Of a DNA stretch of 64,000 nt, positions 1 through 8,887 are shown one piece after another (position 1 is the first letter of the stretch; every line of letters starts with the position of its first letter). Both the position numbers and the translations under genes were made by a program. The stretch comes from Roseomonas sp. CECT 9278 (GTDB lineage Bacteria > Pseudomonadota > Alphaproteobacteria > Acetobacterales > Acetobacteraceae): the NCBI RefSeq assembly GCF_918698155.1, contig NZ_CAKKLX010000005.1:62001-126000 (forward strand), given 5' to 3'. Under the pieces are notes generated by a model. That model ran no database searches and was not told where the DNA came from. It saw nothing but the letters and a program-made list of their open reading frames with translations.

Positions 1-356
1 TCGTCCTCGCGGCCGCGTATGGCGTCGATCCGCGGCTGGGGCAGGCGGCGGTGTCGCTGGGCGCCCAACCGCTGCAGGTGTTCCGGCGCGTGACCCTGCC
101 GCTACTCATGCCGGGCATCGCCAGCGGCTGGCTGCTCGCCTTCCTGCATTCCTTCGATGAGCTGACGATGACCGTCTTCCTGGCTGACCCTGGCACGACC
201 ACCCTGCCGGTGCGGCTGTATCTGCACATCGAGGAGACGATCGACCCGCTGGTCACGGCGGCATCGAGCCTTCTCATCATCGGCGCGCTGGTGCTGATGG
301 CGCTGCTGGACCGGCTCTATGGGCTCGACCGGCTGCTCGCCGGCAAGGGGCGCTAG
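1..356 (+). CDS. ABC transporter permease, C-terminal part (PotC-like)
   Basis: Inner-membrane permease subunit of an ABC importer, probably of the spermidine/putrescine (PotBC) class. Only the last ~117 residues are present; the frame is open to the left edge from base 3, so the gene starts outside the window. The cytoplasmic EAA loop that docks the ATPase is clear: SLGA, then FRRVTLPLLMPG. Two hydrophobic segments follow, the last one (LLIIGALVLMALL) close to the C-terminus. It ends two bases before the next gene, so it is probably co-transcribed with the dehydrogenase genes and may import their substrate. The family is confident; the substrate is inference. Confidence 0.85.
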   Translation, partial: VLAAAYGVDPRLGQAAVSLGAQPLQVFRRVTLPLLMPGIASGWLLAFLHSFDELTMTVFLADPGTTTLPVRLYLHIEETIDPLVTAASSLLIIGALVLMALLDRLYGLDRLLAGKGR

Positions 357-358
357 GG

Positions 359-649
359 ATGGCCTTCAGGCTTGCCGCCGGCGCCGATGCCCAGCCGATG
401 ATCGAAGTCACGCTGGACGGCGCCCCATGCCAGGCGCGCGCCACCTGGACCGTCGCCGACCTGCTGCTCGCGGCGGGCGTCACACCGTACCGGCGCAGCG
501 CCGTCTCCGGCGCGGCGCGCGCGCCCTTCTGCATGATGGGCAGCTGCTTCGACTGCCTCGTGACGATCGATGGCGTGCCTGACAGCCAGGGCTGCCTGCG
601 CCGCCTCGCGCCCGGCATGCGCATCGAACGGCAGGCGGGACCGGCATGA
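359..649 (+). CDS. (2Fe-2S)-binding small subunit, HcnA / opine oxidase-like
   Basis: Small electron-transfer subunit (96 aa) of a multi-subunit flavin dehydrogenase. A ferredoxin-type cluster motif (FCMMGSCFDC, then a further Cys after GVPDSQG) lies at about residues 56-80. Length and motif fit the HcnA / sarcosine oxidase-alpha N-terminal / opine oxidase gamma family. The stop overlaps the next start in an ATGA, which indicates translational coupling. No separate promoter is evident. True cyanide synthases share this fold, so the substrate cannot be read from this subunit. Confidence 0.82.
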   Translation: MAFRLAAGADAQPMIEVTLDGAPCQARATWTVADLLLAAGVTPYRRSAVSGAARAPFCMMGSCFDCLVTIDGVPDSQGCLRRLAPGMRIERQAGPA

Positions 650-2013
650 GACGGCACGATGTCATCGTCATCGGCGCCGGGCCGGCGGGGCTGGCGGCGG
701 CGGCGAGCGCCGCGAACCGCGGCCTCGATGTGCTGGTGCTGGACGAGCAGCCCGGGCCTGGCGGCCAGGTGCACCGGGCGGCGCTGTCCAGCCCTTTGCC
801 ATGGCTTGCGGCGAAGGCCGCGCCGGCGCGCGCCCTGCGCGACGAAGCCGAGGCGGCCGGGGCGCATTTCGTGCACGGCGCTTCCGTCTGGGCCGCTACC
901 GCCGACTTCCGGATCGGCTGGGAGACGCCGGAAGGCCACGGCCAGGCATCGGCCGGCGCGATCGTGCTGGCCTGTGGCGCCTATGAACGACCATGGCCGT
1001 TTCCTGGCTGGACCTTGCCCGGCGTAATGGGCGCCGGCGCGGCGCAGGCGACCCTGAAGCAGGCGGGCCTCGGCGCGGATGGCGCGGTGCTGGCCGGGAG
1101 TGGCCCGCTGCTCCACCTGCTGGCCGCACAGTACCTGCGCGCCGGGTTCCGCCCCGCGGCGCTGCTGGACACGGCGCCGTCGGGCCGTTGGCGCGCCAGC
1201 CTGCGGCATTTGGGCAGGGCATTGCTGGCCGGTGGCGCGCCGTTGCTGGCCGAGGGCCTGGGTCTGCTGGCGGCGGCGTCGCGGCGCCGCGTGCCGTGGC
1301 TGCGAGGCGTCAGCGACCTGCGCGCCGAGGGCAACGGGCGGTTGGAATGGGTGCGGTTTCGCCATGGCGGCGGGGCGCGATCGCTGCCGGCGTCGCACCT
1401 CTTCGTGAATCAGGGGGTCGTGCCGCAGACCGGCCTGGCGGAGCTGTTGGGCTGCCCGATGCAATGGGACTCCGGTGATCAGGCCTGGCGACCGCAGGTG
1501 GATGAATGGGGCGCGAGCCCGCTGCCCGGCGTGTTCGTCGCGGGCGACGCGGCGGGCATTGGTGGTGCCGATGCTGCGGTGCCACGCGGCCGGCTGGCTG
1601 GCCTCGCGGTGGCCGCGCGGCTGGGGCGGGGCGACCCGCCGGCGGAGCCGACGCACCGGCTGCGCCGGCAGTTGCGCGCAGCGATGGCCGCGCGTCCCTT
1701 CCTGAATGCATGGTTCGCACCCATCGCCGAGGCACCGCCCGACGAGACGCTGTTGTGCCGCTGCGAGGAGGTCAGGCTGGCGGAATTGCGCGCCGCACTG
1801 CACGCACAGCCGCACCCGCCCAAGGATGCGAATGCGCTGAAGAGCCTGACGCGCTGCGGCATGGGCCGGTGCCAGGGGCGCGGCTGCGGCGCCGCGCTGG
1901 CGGCGGTGATGGCGCAGGTCGCGGCGGTCGGGCCTGACGACATCGTGCCGCTTCGCCGGCGGCTGCCATTGAAGCCGGTGCGGGCGAGTACGCTGATGGC
2001 CTGGCCATCATGA
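646..2013 (+). CDS. FAD/NAD(P)-binding subunit with C-terminal Fe-S domain, HcnB-like
   Basis: Pyridine-nucleotide-disulfide-type oxidoreductase subunit (455 aa). The N-terminal dinucleotide motif GAGPAGLAAA starts near residue 10, and a second FAD-contact GDAAG motif sits near residue 302. The C-terminus has a BFD/Fer2-type cysteine set: CRC near residue 370, then CGMGRCQGRGCG near 402-415. This domain order is that of HcnB, OoxA and the alpha subunit of D-hydroxyproline or opine dehydrogenases. It is ATGA-coupled to both neighbours. Probably oxidises an amino acid or opine and passes electrons through the Fe-S subunits. Confidence 0.85.
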   Translation: MRRHDVIVIGAGPAGLAAAASAANRGLDVLVLDEQPGPGGQVHRAALSSPLPWLAAKAAPARALRDEAEAAGAHFVHGASVWAATADFRIGWETPEGHGQASAGAIVLACGAYERPWPFPGWTLPGVMGAGAAQATLKQAGLGADGAVLAGSGPLLHLLAAQYLRAGFRPAALLDTAPSGRWRASLRHLGRALLAGGAPLLAEGLGLLAAASRRRVPWLRGVSDLRAEGNGRLEWVRFRHGGGARSLPASHLFVNQGVVPQTGLAELLGCPMQWDSGDQAWRPQVDEWGASPLPGVFVAGDAAGIGGADAAVPRGRLAGLAVAARLGRGDPPAEPTHRLRRQLRAAMAARPFLNAWFAPIAEAPPDETLLCRCEEVRLAELRAALHAQPHPPKDANALKSLTRCGMGRCQGRGCGAALAAVMAQVAAVGPDDIVPLRRRLPLKPVRASTLMAWPS

Positions 2014-3137
2014 GCACGACGGCGGATGTCGCAATCGTGGGCGGCGGCATCCAGGGCTGCGCCACCGCTTTCTTCCTGGCGCGGATGGGTGTGCGCGCCG
2101 CGGTGCTGGAGAAGGACTATGTCGGCCGGCACGCCTCGGGCGTGAATGCGGGCGGCGTTCGCACGCTGGGCCGGCATATGGCGGAAGTGCCCCTGGCGCT
2201 GGCGTCACGCCGCCTGTGGGAAGAGTTGCCGGCGCTGCTGGAGGACGACCTCGGTTTCCAGGTCACCGGACAGTTGCGCGTGGCCGAGACGCCGGCCGAA
2301 CTGCACGCCCTGCGCGCGCGCGTGCAGGCCCTCCATGAAGCGGGCTACCAGCATGAGACGCTGGTCGATGCCGCAGCCCTGCGCGAATTGGCGCCGGCCC
2401 TGGCGCCGCATTGCCTGGGCGCCATTCATGTGCCGACCGATGGCCATGCCGAGCCCTACCGCACGACGCGCGCATTCCGGCTGCGTGCGGAGGCGCTCGG
2501 GGCGCGCATCATGGAGGGCGTGGCGGTCATCGGCATGCGGCGGGCGGCGGGTTGCTGGCGTATCACGCTGGGCGACGGCCGCCGCCTCGAGGCGCCGATG
2601 GTCCTGAACTGCGCCGGTGCCTGGGCGGACCAGGTGGGCACGATGCTGGGCGATGCGCTGCCGATCGAGGCGAATGGCTCGATGCAGATGGTCTCGGCAC
2701 GGATGCCGCGCTTCCTCGGGCCGGTGGTGGGTTTCGCCGGTCGTTCGCTCTCGGCCAAGCAATTCGCCAACGGCACCGTGGTGATGGGTGGCGGGCGGCG
2801 CAGCCCGGTGCTGCGCGACACCAACGAGAGCACGCTCGACCTCGGCGGCCTTGCCACGGCCATGCGCGATGCGGCGGCGGTGATCCCGCCGATGGCACAG
2901 GCCAGCATCGTCCGCTTCTGGTCGGGCATCGAGGGCTTCACCCCGGACCGCATCCCCATCATCGGGCCAGGCTCGCAGGAGGGCGTATTCCATGCCGCCG
3001 GGTTTTCCGCGCACGGGTTCCAACTGGGGCCGATCATCGGGCAGATCATGGCCGACAGCCTGACCGGACGCGGCAGCAACCTGCCGATCGCGCCCTTCGC
3101 GCTGGCGCGCTTCAGCGGCGCCGCAGCCGATGGGTGA
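2010..3137 (+). CDS. FAD-dependent amine/opine oxidoreductase, HcnC / DadA-like
   Basis: Catalytic flavoprotein subunit (375 aa) of the DAO family. The N-terminal FAD motif VAIVGGGIQG is at residues 7-16, and the flavin-binding C-terminus has GFSAHGFQLGP. The segment after the first helix (VNAGGVRTLGRH) is typical of OoxB and HcnC. Its start overlaps the stop of the previous subunit. Together with the preceding 2Fe-2S and FAD/Fe-S subunits it forms a heterotrimer, most likely for D-amino-acid, hydroxyproline or opine catabolism given the ABC transporter upstream. Cyanogenesis is the less likely alternative. Confidence 0.85.
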   Translation: MSTTADVAIVGGGIQGCATAFFLARMGVRAAVLEKDYVGRHASGVNAGGVRTLGRHMAEVPLALASRRLWEELPALLEDDLGFQVTGQLRVAETPAELHALRARVQALHEAGYQHETLVDAAALRELAPALAPHCLGAIHVPTDGHAEPYRTTRAFRLRAEALGARIMEGVAVIGMRRAAGCWRITLGDGRRLEAPMVLNCAGAWADQVGTMLGDALPIEANGSMQMVSARMPRFLGPVVGFAGRSLSAKQFANGTVVMGGGRRSPVLRDTNESTLDLGGLATAMRDAAAVIPPMAQASIVRFWSGIEGFTPDRIPIIGPGSQEGVFHAAGFSAHGFQLGPIIGQIMADSLTGRGSNLPIAPFALARFSGAAADG

Positions 3138-3499
3138 CAATGTCGGCGAACGCGACCGGCGCGCTTAGCGCGTGGCCTGCTGCCGGTTTGGTGGCCATGG
3201 GCTAAGGCGGATCACGTCTGAATGCTGCCGAGCAACTCGGAAGGTCCGGTGACGGCGGCGTCGATGGCGTGATCAATGAGGACGTCCTCGGCCTCGATCG
3301 GGTCTATGTCCCGGCCAAGCGGCACGCGCCTGGCAGCACCATCGGGCGCTGGAGAGCGATTTGCGGCCGTCTCCGCATCCGGCCAGTCAACAGGTCTGTC
3401 GCAAAAGCGCCAGGAAACCTGCCACTCAGCGGGGCGTCCGGTCAGGCGGAGAGCGCGGCTCGTATGGGAACTGGCGGACAGGGTGTCTTTAGAAGTCAC
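3138..3499. other. Intergenic stretch with a possible truncated gene end
   Basis: This is the left boundary between the catabolic operon and the integrative element. On the minus strand bases 3212-3420 stay open and read like protein (end: TGPSELLGSIQT), but I recognise no family and see no good start. It may be the 3' remnant of a gene cut by the insertion, or chance coding in GC-rich DNA. No tRNA gene or tRNA 3' end, the usual target of such integrases, was found here. Confidence 0.25.
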
Positions 3500-3630
3500 G
3501 TTCGTCCCCACACGCGCAGCTTCGCTATACGCAAGGTTTTCCTTGCCTTTTGCCCGCCGGCCGTTCGAGACTCTCCGCCATGGTTCGCCACAAGCCAACC
3601 CCATTTGTGGGGACGACTGTGGGGACGAAC
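3500..3630. repeat. Left-end arm-type repeats upstream of integrase
   Basis: Two tandem 12-bp units occupy 3606-3629 (TGTGGGGACGAC, then TGTGGGGACGAA). An inverted copy, GTTCGTCCCCAC, lies at 3500-3511 and is a perfect complement of 3619-3630. A near-identical tandem pair occurs at the other end of the element. Repeats of this sort next to a tyrosine integrase start are usually integrase arm-binding sites; they may also allow autoregulation because they sit just ahead of the gene. Confidence 0.6.
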
Positions 3631-3650
3631 GAGTATGGCGGAGGGTTTTC

Positions 3651-5051
3651 ATGGGCAATCTGACAGCGAAGGACGTCGAGCACGCCAAGCCCGGCAGGCA
3701 TAGCGACGGGGGCGGGCTGATACTCGACGTGAAGGACAGCGGCCGGGCCTATTGGACGCTGCGATACCAGCGCGACGGAAAGCGGCGCGATCTGGTGCTC
3801 GGCATTGCCGACCGTGGCGGCAAGGCGAAGGCGAAAGCCGGCGCTGATCCGAATGCCGGCGGTAAGGCAATCGGCACACGCCAAGTCCTGACGCTCGGGG
3901 CAGCGCGTGCAGCGGCGGCGGTTGAACGCGAACGGGCCAAGGACAGGGCCGCGCCTGATCCTGTGGACGCCCGGAAAGCCGAGCGCGCCGCGAAGGACAC
4001 CCCCGCGCCGGACACGTCCGCTGCGCCGGAGGATCACACCTTCCGTGCCGTCGCGGAAGCGTTCCTCGCAACGAAGGCGAAGGGCTGGAAGGGCGGCGAG
4101 GAAAGCAAGCACGGCGCGCAATGGGCAACGACACTCGAAACCTACGCTTACCCGGTGATCGGCGCGAAGGACGTGGCGGACATCACCGATGAAGACGTTC
4201 GCCGCATCCTCGATCCCATCTGGCACACCATCCCCGAGACTGCCTCGCGCGTCCGCGGCCGAATGGAAAACGTGCTCGATGTGGCGCGGGCCAAGAAGTG
4301 GCGCCTAGGTGACAACCCCGCTGCATGGAAGCATCTAAAGGCGCTCGGCATGACCGCAGCGCGGAACGGGAAGGCGGCAGGGCACTTCCCGTCGCTGCCA
4401 TGGCAACAGATGCCGGCCTTCGTCCATGCGCTGCGCCAGCGCGAAGGGGTATCTGCACAAGCGGTGCTCTTCGCGATCCTGACCGCAGCGCGATCCGGGG
4501 AAGTGCGCGGTATGCGCTGGTCCGAAGTGCGCACGATCCACGTGGACGAACTCGGCCGCGATTGCGTGGTGTGGCATGTGCCGGCGGATCGCATGAAGGC
4601 GAAGAAGACGCATCGTGTCGCGCTGTCCGCCGCCGCGCTCGTGCTCTTGGACGAAATGCGGAAGATCAGCGACGATCCGAAGGCCCTCGTATTCCCTGGC
4701 AAGCGCGAAAGCGCGGCGCTCTCGGATATGTCTCTGTCCATGCTGGCCCGCGGCATGTGCAGCGACGGCTTGAAGGAAGGCGAACCGCCGCGCTGGCGTG
4801 ATCCGAACACCGATGAAGCGATTACTGTGCATGGGATGCGCAGCAGCTTCCGCGTTTGGGCCGCCGAGACTGAAAAGAGCGATGCCGCCGCCGAGGCAGC
4901 ACTCGCACATACGATCCGCGACAAGGTGGTGGCTGCCTACAAGCGCACTGATTACCTCGCGCAGCGTGTCGCACTCATGGACGCATGGGCCGCGCATTGC
5001 ATGGGCGCGCCGAGCGCAGCGACGGCGACCACGCGGCGGCAGGCGGCATGA
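3651..5051 (+). CDS. Tyrosine-type site-specific integrase (DUF4102 / P4 family)
   Basis: Integrates and excises the element. The ATG at 3651 is preceded by GGAGGG and gives the usual N-terminal arm-binding domain (NLTAKDVEHAKPG...DGGGL). A core-binding SAM-like domain covers about residues 125-230, and the catalytic domain about 250-440. Catalytic residues seen: the first Arg in AARSGEVRGMRW, the HGMR box (HxxR), and a C-terminal Tyr in VVAAYKRTDYL. At 466 aa it is slightly long because of a low-complexity Lys/Ala-rich linker after the first domain. The frame continues upstream of 3651 but without family resemblance. The stop overlaps the next start (ATGA). Confidence 0.92.
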   Translation: MGNLTAKDVEHAKPGRHSDGGGLILDVKDSGRAYWTLRYQRDGKRRDLVLGIADRGGKAKAKAGADPNAGGKAIGTRQVLTLGAARAAAAVERERAKDRAAPDPVDARKAERAAKDTPAPDTSAAPEDHTFRAVAEAFLATKAKGWKGGEESKHGAQWATTLETYAYPVIGAKDVADITDEDVRRILDPIWHTIPETASRVRGRMENVLDVARAKKWRLGDNPAAWKHLKALGMTAARNGKAAGHFPSLPWQQMPAFVHALRQREGVSAQAVLFAILTAARSGEVRGMRWSEVRTIHVDELGRDCVVWHVPADRMKAKKTHRVALSAAALVLLDEMRKISDDPKALVFPGKRESAALSDMSLSMLARGMCSDGLKEGEPPRWRDPNTDEAITVHGMRSSFRVWAAETEKSDAAAEAALAHTIRDKVVAAYKRTDYLAQRVALMDAWAAHCMGAPSAATATTRRQAA

Positions 5052-5728
5052 AGATGGACGCAGCGTCGAGTGAACAACGGGATGCGGAAGTTCGCGCCCT
5101 GTGCGGCGCCTATGGCGAGCTTCTGGACAACCTCACGGCCGCGGCCCGTGACATGGAAGGCAGCGACAGGCTTGCCGCCGCGGCCCGCGCCTTGGCCGCT
5201 GTTGCGCGCTTCGTCCAGGGTGACAAAACCGCGTTCGCTGTCGGCGCGCATCTTCCCCTGATAGAACTGGTAAAGGCATTGCACGATCTGCGACACGGAT
5301 CGCAGCCGGCGCTGTTCGCAGCGAAGCCTATAGTGGAGAACCGACCAGCCGACACGGTTTCTGCGCTCGTGCGGGGCCAATCCGCCGCCGCCATGATGAT
5401 CCTTGAGGATGCAGGATTGGCGGCAGGCCGCGCCGCTGCATTCGTCGCCAGCGAACTCGCGCATCATCGGATCATGCAGCCGGACGGCAAGCGAACAGGG
5501 GAAGCGATTGCTGCCTCTCTGGTGCGGCGCTGGCGCGATGACGTGAAGCAGGGGAAGGCAAGCCGGCTTGTCGTTCAATCTGCCCATGCGGTCCTAGATG
5601 CCGAAGCGCGCCGTCAGGATGGCGAAGGACGCGGCGAGCCGGGTAAGCCGGCGACAATCGAACGCGCCGAGATGCGTGCAAAGGTGCTGATCGCATCGCT
5701 TGCCACGTGGTTCGCGCCTTCCCGTTAA
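5048..5728 (+). CDS. Hypothetical element protein, coupled to integrase
   Basis: A 226-residue Ala/Arg-rich, mostly helical protein starting in the ATGA that ends the integrase, so it should be co-translated with it. It has no signal peptide, membrane segment or recognised motif. The middle (RADTVSALVRGQSAAAM-like helices) has a charged amphipathic character, and a predicted helical hairpin follows. Given its position it may be an accessory factor for integration or copy control, but that is only context. Confidence 0.7.
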   Translation: MKMDAASSEQRDAEVRALCGAYGELLDNLTAAARDMEGSDRLAAAARALAAVARFVQGDKTAFAVGAHLPLIELVKALHDLRHGSQPALFAAKPIVENRPADTVSALVRGQSAAAMMILEDAGLAAGRAAAFVASELAHHRIMQPDGKRTGEAIAASLVRRWRDDVKQGKASRLVVQSAHAVLDAEARRQDGEGRGEPGKPATIERAEMRAKVLIASLATWFAPSR

Positions 5729-5818
5729 CCCCCGCTACCCACGGGAAGGCTTGCACGCAGAACTTCGCCGGCATCCGAAGCCGGTCGCCGCGATGCGGGG
5801 CCATCCATGGAGGTAGCC

Positions 5819-6025
5819 ATGCACACCGCCCAATATGCGGCCCTCAAGGAACCGCTCACGCTCACGGTGAAGCAGACGCGCGGAACCCTGAACGTGGGCA
5901 ACACGACCGTCTGGAAGCTGATCAAGGAAGGCAAGCTGACCGCGGTGAAGGTCGCCGGGCGGACGCTGATCACCTATGCCAGCGTCAAGGCCCTGGTGAC
6001 GCCGCAGCACGCCGACGCTGCCTGA
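5819..6025 (+). CDS. AlpA/excisionase-like helix-turn-helix protein
   Basis: A 68-residue DNA-binding protein of the MerR-like excisionase/AlpA fold (HTH_17). The recognition segment reads VGNTTVWKLIKEGKLTAVKVAGRTLI, in two parts: the first helix pair, then the wing with the typical K-V-A-G-R-T. A strong GGAGGT at 5809-5814 fixes the start at 5819 rather than an in-frame ATG 12 bases earlier. In P4-type elements such proteins act as directionality factor and activator of integrase or replication genes. Located between the integrase and primase genes. Confidence 0.8.
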   Translation: MHTAQYAALKEPLTLTVKQTRGTLNVGNTTVWKLIKEGKLTAVKVAGRTLITYASVKALVTPQHADAA

Positions 6026-6032
6026 AAAGAAA

Positions 6033-6060
6033 CGCCGGCCCGCTGCGAACGGGACCGGCG
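6033..6060. terminator. Hairpin after the HTH gene
   Basis: An imperfect inverted repeat (CGCCGG pairing with CCGGCG, arms 6033-6038 and 6055-6060, with inner C-G pairs) lies 7 bases after the HTH stop. No T-run follows, so it is a weak intrinsic terminator at best or a stabilising 3' hairpin. Confidence 0.35.
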
Positions 6061-6151
6061 AGGTAGGCAGTAGTCTCTTCCGGAACAGAGATAGCGCGCC
6101 CTCGCCCCCGCTTCAACGCGCGGCTGGCCCTGCATGAAGGGGGCCTTGCCC

Positions 6152-8482
6152 GTGACCGACGATATCGAAACCGTGCGCGTGCTGCGCGCGAACCTTTGGC
6201 GGCAGGGGTTCCGGCCCGTCGCCGTGTGCAATCCTGACGATCCGGGGAACTCGCCTGGAAAGCGGCCGGTGGGCCGCGCGTGGCAGGAACGCGCGCGACA
6301 GGTTCCTCCCGAGGCCGCAGTCGTGCCGCCCGCGCCCGATGCGCTCAATACCGGCATCCTGTGCGACGGACTGCGCGCCATCGACATTGATTGCGACGAT
6401 GCGGCGATAGCCGCCGCGATCCGCGCCGAAGCCGAGCGGCGGTTCGGCGGGACACTGACGCGCACAAGGTCGAGCAGCCCGCGCGTGCTCCTGCTGTATC
6501 GAGCCGACGAAGGCGAGCCGAGCAAGCGCATTCTGGACGGTGTGCGCGGCAAGGTGGAAGTGCTCGGCCACGGCAACCAGTTCGTGACATTCGGACGGCA
6601 CGCCACGGGCGCCGTGCTGGAATGGGAACCACTCGGCCCGGACCTGTTGCCCACAACGGCACTTCCTTCCGTGTCGGAAGAGGCACTGACGGGCTTCCTC
6701 GCGGCCGTCGCGTCCCTGATCGGCGCTGATCCCGCAATGGCTGCGCCGCGAGCGCAGCGGGAGCGCGCAGAGAACGCCCGCGAGATGCTTGTTGAACCCG
6801 ACACCCCCGGCGCAATCGAGGCAGCGCGCGAGCGAATTACCCGCACCCCTGGCGCCGTCCAGGGCACACAAAGCGATGCCGCTTACAAGCTAGCCTGTGC
6901 GGTGCGGGAGCTTGGCGTCAGTCTGCACACGACGTGGCAACTCATGGTCGAAGGATGGGCGGACCGATGCTCCCCGCCGATCATGCCGGACGATCTTCTA
7001 CAGCGTGTCGAGAATGCCTTTGCGCACGCGCAGAACCCCGGCGGATCGAAGCACCCGACCGTCATGTATGCAGGCGTCCATGTTGACCCGCCGCCCCCTC
7101 CGCCTGCCGTGCCTCCGGCGCCCGAGATGCACAATCCTGCCACGACCGAGGAAGCCCTCGCACGGCGCTTCACCGAACAGGAAGGCGAACGGCTGCGATA
7201 CGTCGCGGCCTGGAACAGATGGATGGTGTGGGATGGCACGTGCTGGCGTCGAGAGGATACGAAACTCGCCTTCGACATTGCACGCCGCATCTGCCGCACC
7301 GAGGCCGAGCACTGCCGGGACAGCGGGCAGGCGGCGGCGCTGTTGAAGTCCAGCACCGTCGCGGCCGTCGAGAGGTTTGCCCAGGCTGATCGCCAGCACG
7401 CCGCGACGGTCGATCAGTGGGATGCGGACCCGTGGTTGCTGAACACGCCTGCCGGCATCGTTGATCTGCGGACCGGAGATGTGGGGCCGCACGATCCCGC
7501 CGCCTGCATGACGAAGATCACGGCCGCTGCGCCTGCCGGCGAGTGCCCCACGTGGTTGCGGTTTCTCGACAGGATCACGGGCGGCGATGCCGAGCTACAG
7601 GGGTTTCTGGCGCGCATGGCGGGATATGCCCTCACAGGCAGCACGCGCGAGCACGCGCTGTTCTTCCTGTATGGCACGGGAGGCAACGGCAAGGGCGTGT
7701 TCCTCAACACGCTGTCCAATCTCTTCGGCGCCTACGCCAAAACTGCCCCTATCGAGACGTTCACCGCCAGCGCGACGGATCGGCATCCAACCGATATGGC
7801 GATGCTGCAAGGTGCGCGGCTGGTAGCTGCACAGGAAACCGAGGTTGATCGGCGATGGGCGGAAAGCCGCATCAAGGCCCTGACGGGCGGCGATCCGATC
7901 AGCGCGCGCTTCATGCGTCAGGACTTCTTCGAGTTCACACCACAGTTCAAACTGGTAATCGCCGGCAACCACAAGCCCGGATTGCGCGCCGTGGACGAAG
8001 CGATGCGGCGGCGGCTGCACATGATCCCCTTTGCCGTGACCATCCCGGCCGGGGAGCGCGATCAGGGGCTTTCTGACAGGCTGCGCGCCGAGTGGGGCGG
8101 CATCCTGGCATGGGCCATCGCGGGCTGCATGGAGTGGCAGCGGATCGGGCTTGCGCCGCCTGCCATCGTTCGAGAGGCGACAGACGCATACCTCGCGGCG
8201 GAGGATACGCTCGGCCTGTGGTTGGCGGAATGCTGCGCCGTGGCGCCGGACCGCTATGCGCTCACGTCCACGCTGTTCGGTTCGTGGTCCGAATGGGCCA
8301 AGCGGGCCGGTGTGGCGCCCGGCACGACGATGGCGTTCAGCCAAGCCCTGGACGGCCGCGGGTTCACGTGGAAGCGGCAGGGCGGGACCGGGAAATACGG
8401 GTATCAGGGCCTCGAAATCAGATTGCACGGGATGGCGGTCGAAACACCCCCGATCCCGGCGTCTTTCCAGTCCAAGGCATAG
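6152..8482 (+). CDS. Primase-polymerase / SF3 (D5-like, P4-family) helicase
   Basis: Replication initiator of the element (776 aa). The N-terminal ~200 residues are a Prim-Pol domain: the IDIDCDD metal-binding Asp cluster near residue 75 and GHGNQFVTFG near 135. The C-terminal half is a D5_N plus SF3 helicase, with Walker A GTGGNGKG near residue 510, Walker B-like LVAAQETE, and the sensor run VIAGNHKPGLRAVDEAMRRR. GTG at 6152 is preferred because AAGGGG lies 9 bases upstream; an ATG at 6134 is in frame without a ribosome site. The family copies short circular elements from a cognate origin, which fits the structured region directly downstream. Confidence 0.92.
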   Translation: MTDDIETVRVLRANLWRQGFRPVAVCNPDDPGNSPGKRPVGRAWQERARQVPPEAAVVPPAPDALNTGILCDGLRAIDIDCDDAAIAAAIRAEAERRFGGTLTRTRSSSPRVLLLYRADEGEPSKRILDGVRGKVEVLGHGNQFVTFGRHATGAVLEWEPLGPDLLPTTALPSVSEEALTGFLAAVASLIGADPAMAAPRAQRERAENAREMLVEPDTPGAIEAARERITRTPGAVQGTQSDAAYKLACAVRELGVSLHTTWQLMVEGWADRCSPPIMPDDLLQRVENAFAHAQNPGGSKHPTVMYAGVHVDPPPPPPAVPPAPEMHNPATTEEALARRFTEQEGERLRYVAAWNRWMVWDGTCWRREDTKLAFDIARRICRTEAEHCRDSGQAAALLKSSTVAAVERFAQADRQHAATVDQWDADPWLLNTPAGIVDLRTGDVGPHDPAACMTKITAAAPAGECPTWLRFLDRITGGDAELQGFLARMAGYALTGSTREHALFFLYGTGGNGKGVFLNTLSNLFGAYAKTAPIETFTASATDRHPTDMAMLQGARLVAAQETEVDRRWAESRIKALTGGDPISARFMRQDFFEFTPQFKLVIAGNHKPGLRAVDEAMRRRLHMIPFAVTIPAGERDQGLSDRLRAEWGGILAWAIAGCMEWQRIGLAPPAIVREATDAYLAAEDTLGLWLAECCAVAPDRYALTSTLFGSWSEWAKRAGVAPGTTMAFSQALDGRGFTWKRQGGTGKYGYQGLEIRLHGMAVETPPIPASFQSKA

Positions 8483-8887
8483 ATGTGAGGACCGTGAGGG
8501 GGTCTCTATTATAGACGCTTCGCGCGTGTAGCGTCGATTATAAGGAAGTCCTCACACCCCTCACATTGGACAAATGTCTAATATCTACGTCTGTATGCTT
8601 GGACAGATTGTCCAATATGGATGATGGCGATCATGTTTGCACGCGAACGAATGAGCACGGCCAATATCTAGGCCGTTTGGACAATACGTCTCAAGTAATG
8701 TTGTGAGCCTCGATGCGCGAAGTCTCTGGACTTTACTTATTCAAACCCGTATATGGTGGGTCATGATCCGTTTTGGCTCCATATGTAGGCCCCGCGGCAC
8801 GACACGTGCGCTGCGGCCTATCCCGCGCTGCCCGGCACCCCGGCAGCGGTGCTTCGCGTCTGCGCGCATGGCAGTCGGGCCTGATCT
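8483..8887. other. Possible replication origin: AT-rich nested inverted repeats
   Basis: This ~400-base non-coding stretch is strikingly AT-richer than its surroundings. It holds nested inverted repeats: GTGAGGGG 8494-8501 with CCCCTCAC 8557-8564, and inside them TTATA-GACGCT 8509-8519 with AGCGTC-gat-TATAA 8530-8543. Three TTGGACA boxes follow. Two form palindromes (TTGGACA-aa-TGTCTAA at 8566-8581 and a perfect TTGGACA-gat-TGTCCAA at 8599-8615), and a third lies at 8677-8683. Its position right behind the primase/helicase gene fits a P4-type origin with initiator-binding iterons; a regulatory region for the next operon is the alternative. Confidence 0.55.

Noticed and set aside
277-1815. 512-codon minus-strand frame over the dehydrogenase operon
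   Set aside because: Arg/Ala/Pro-rich shadow of the HcnA/HcnB-like genes on the plus strand.
359-3137. Hydrogen cyanide synthase hcnABC
   Set aside because: Same subunit plan, but transporter linkage makes amino acid/opine dehydrogenase more likely; symbols therefore not assigned.
3138-3499. tRNA or tmRNA gene as integration target
   Set aside because: No TPsiC-like arm or CCA-type 3' end found in the left or right flank.
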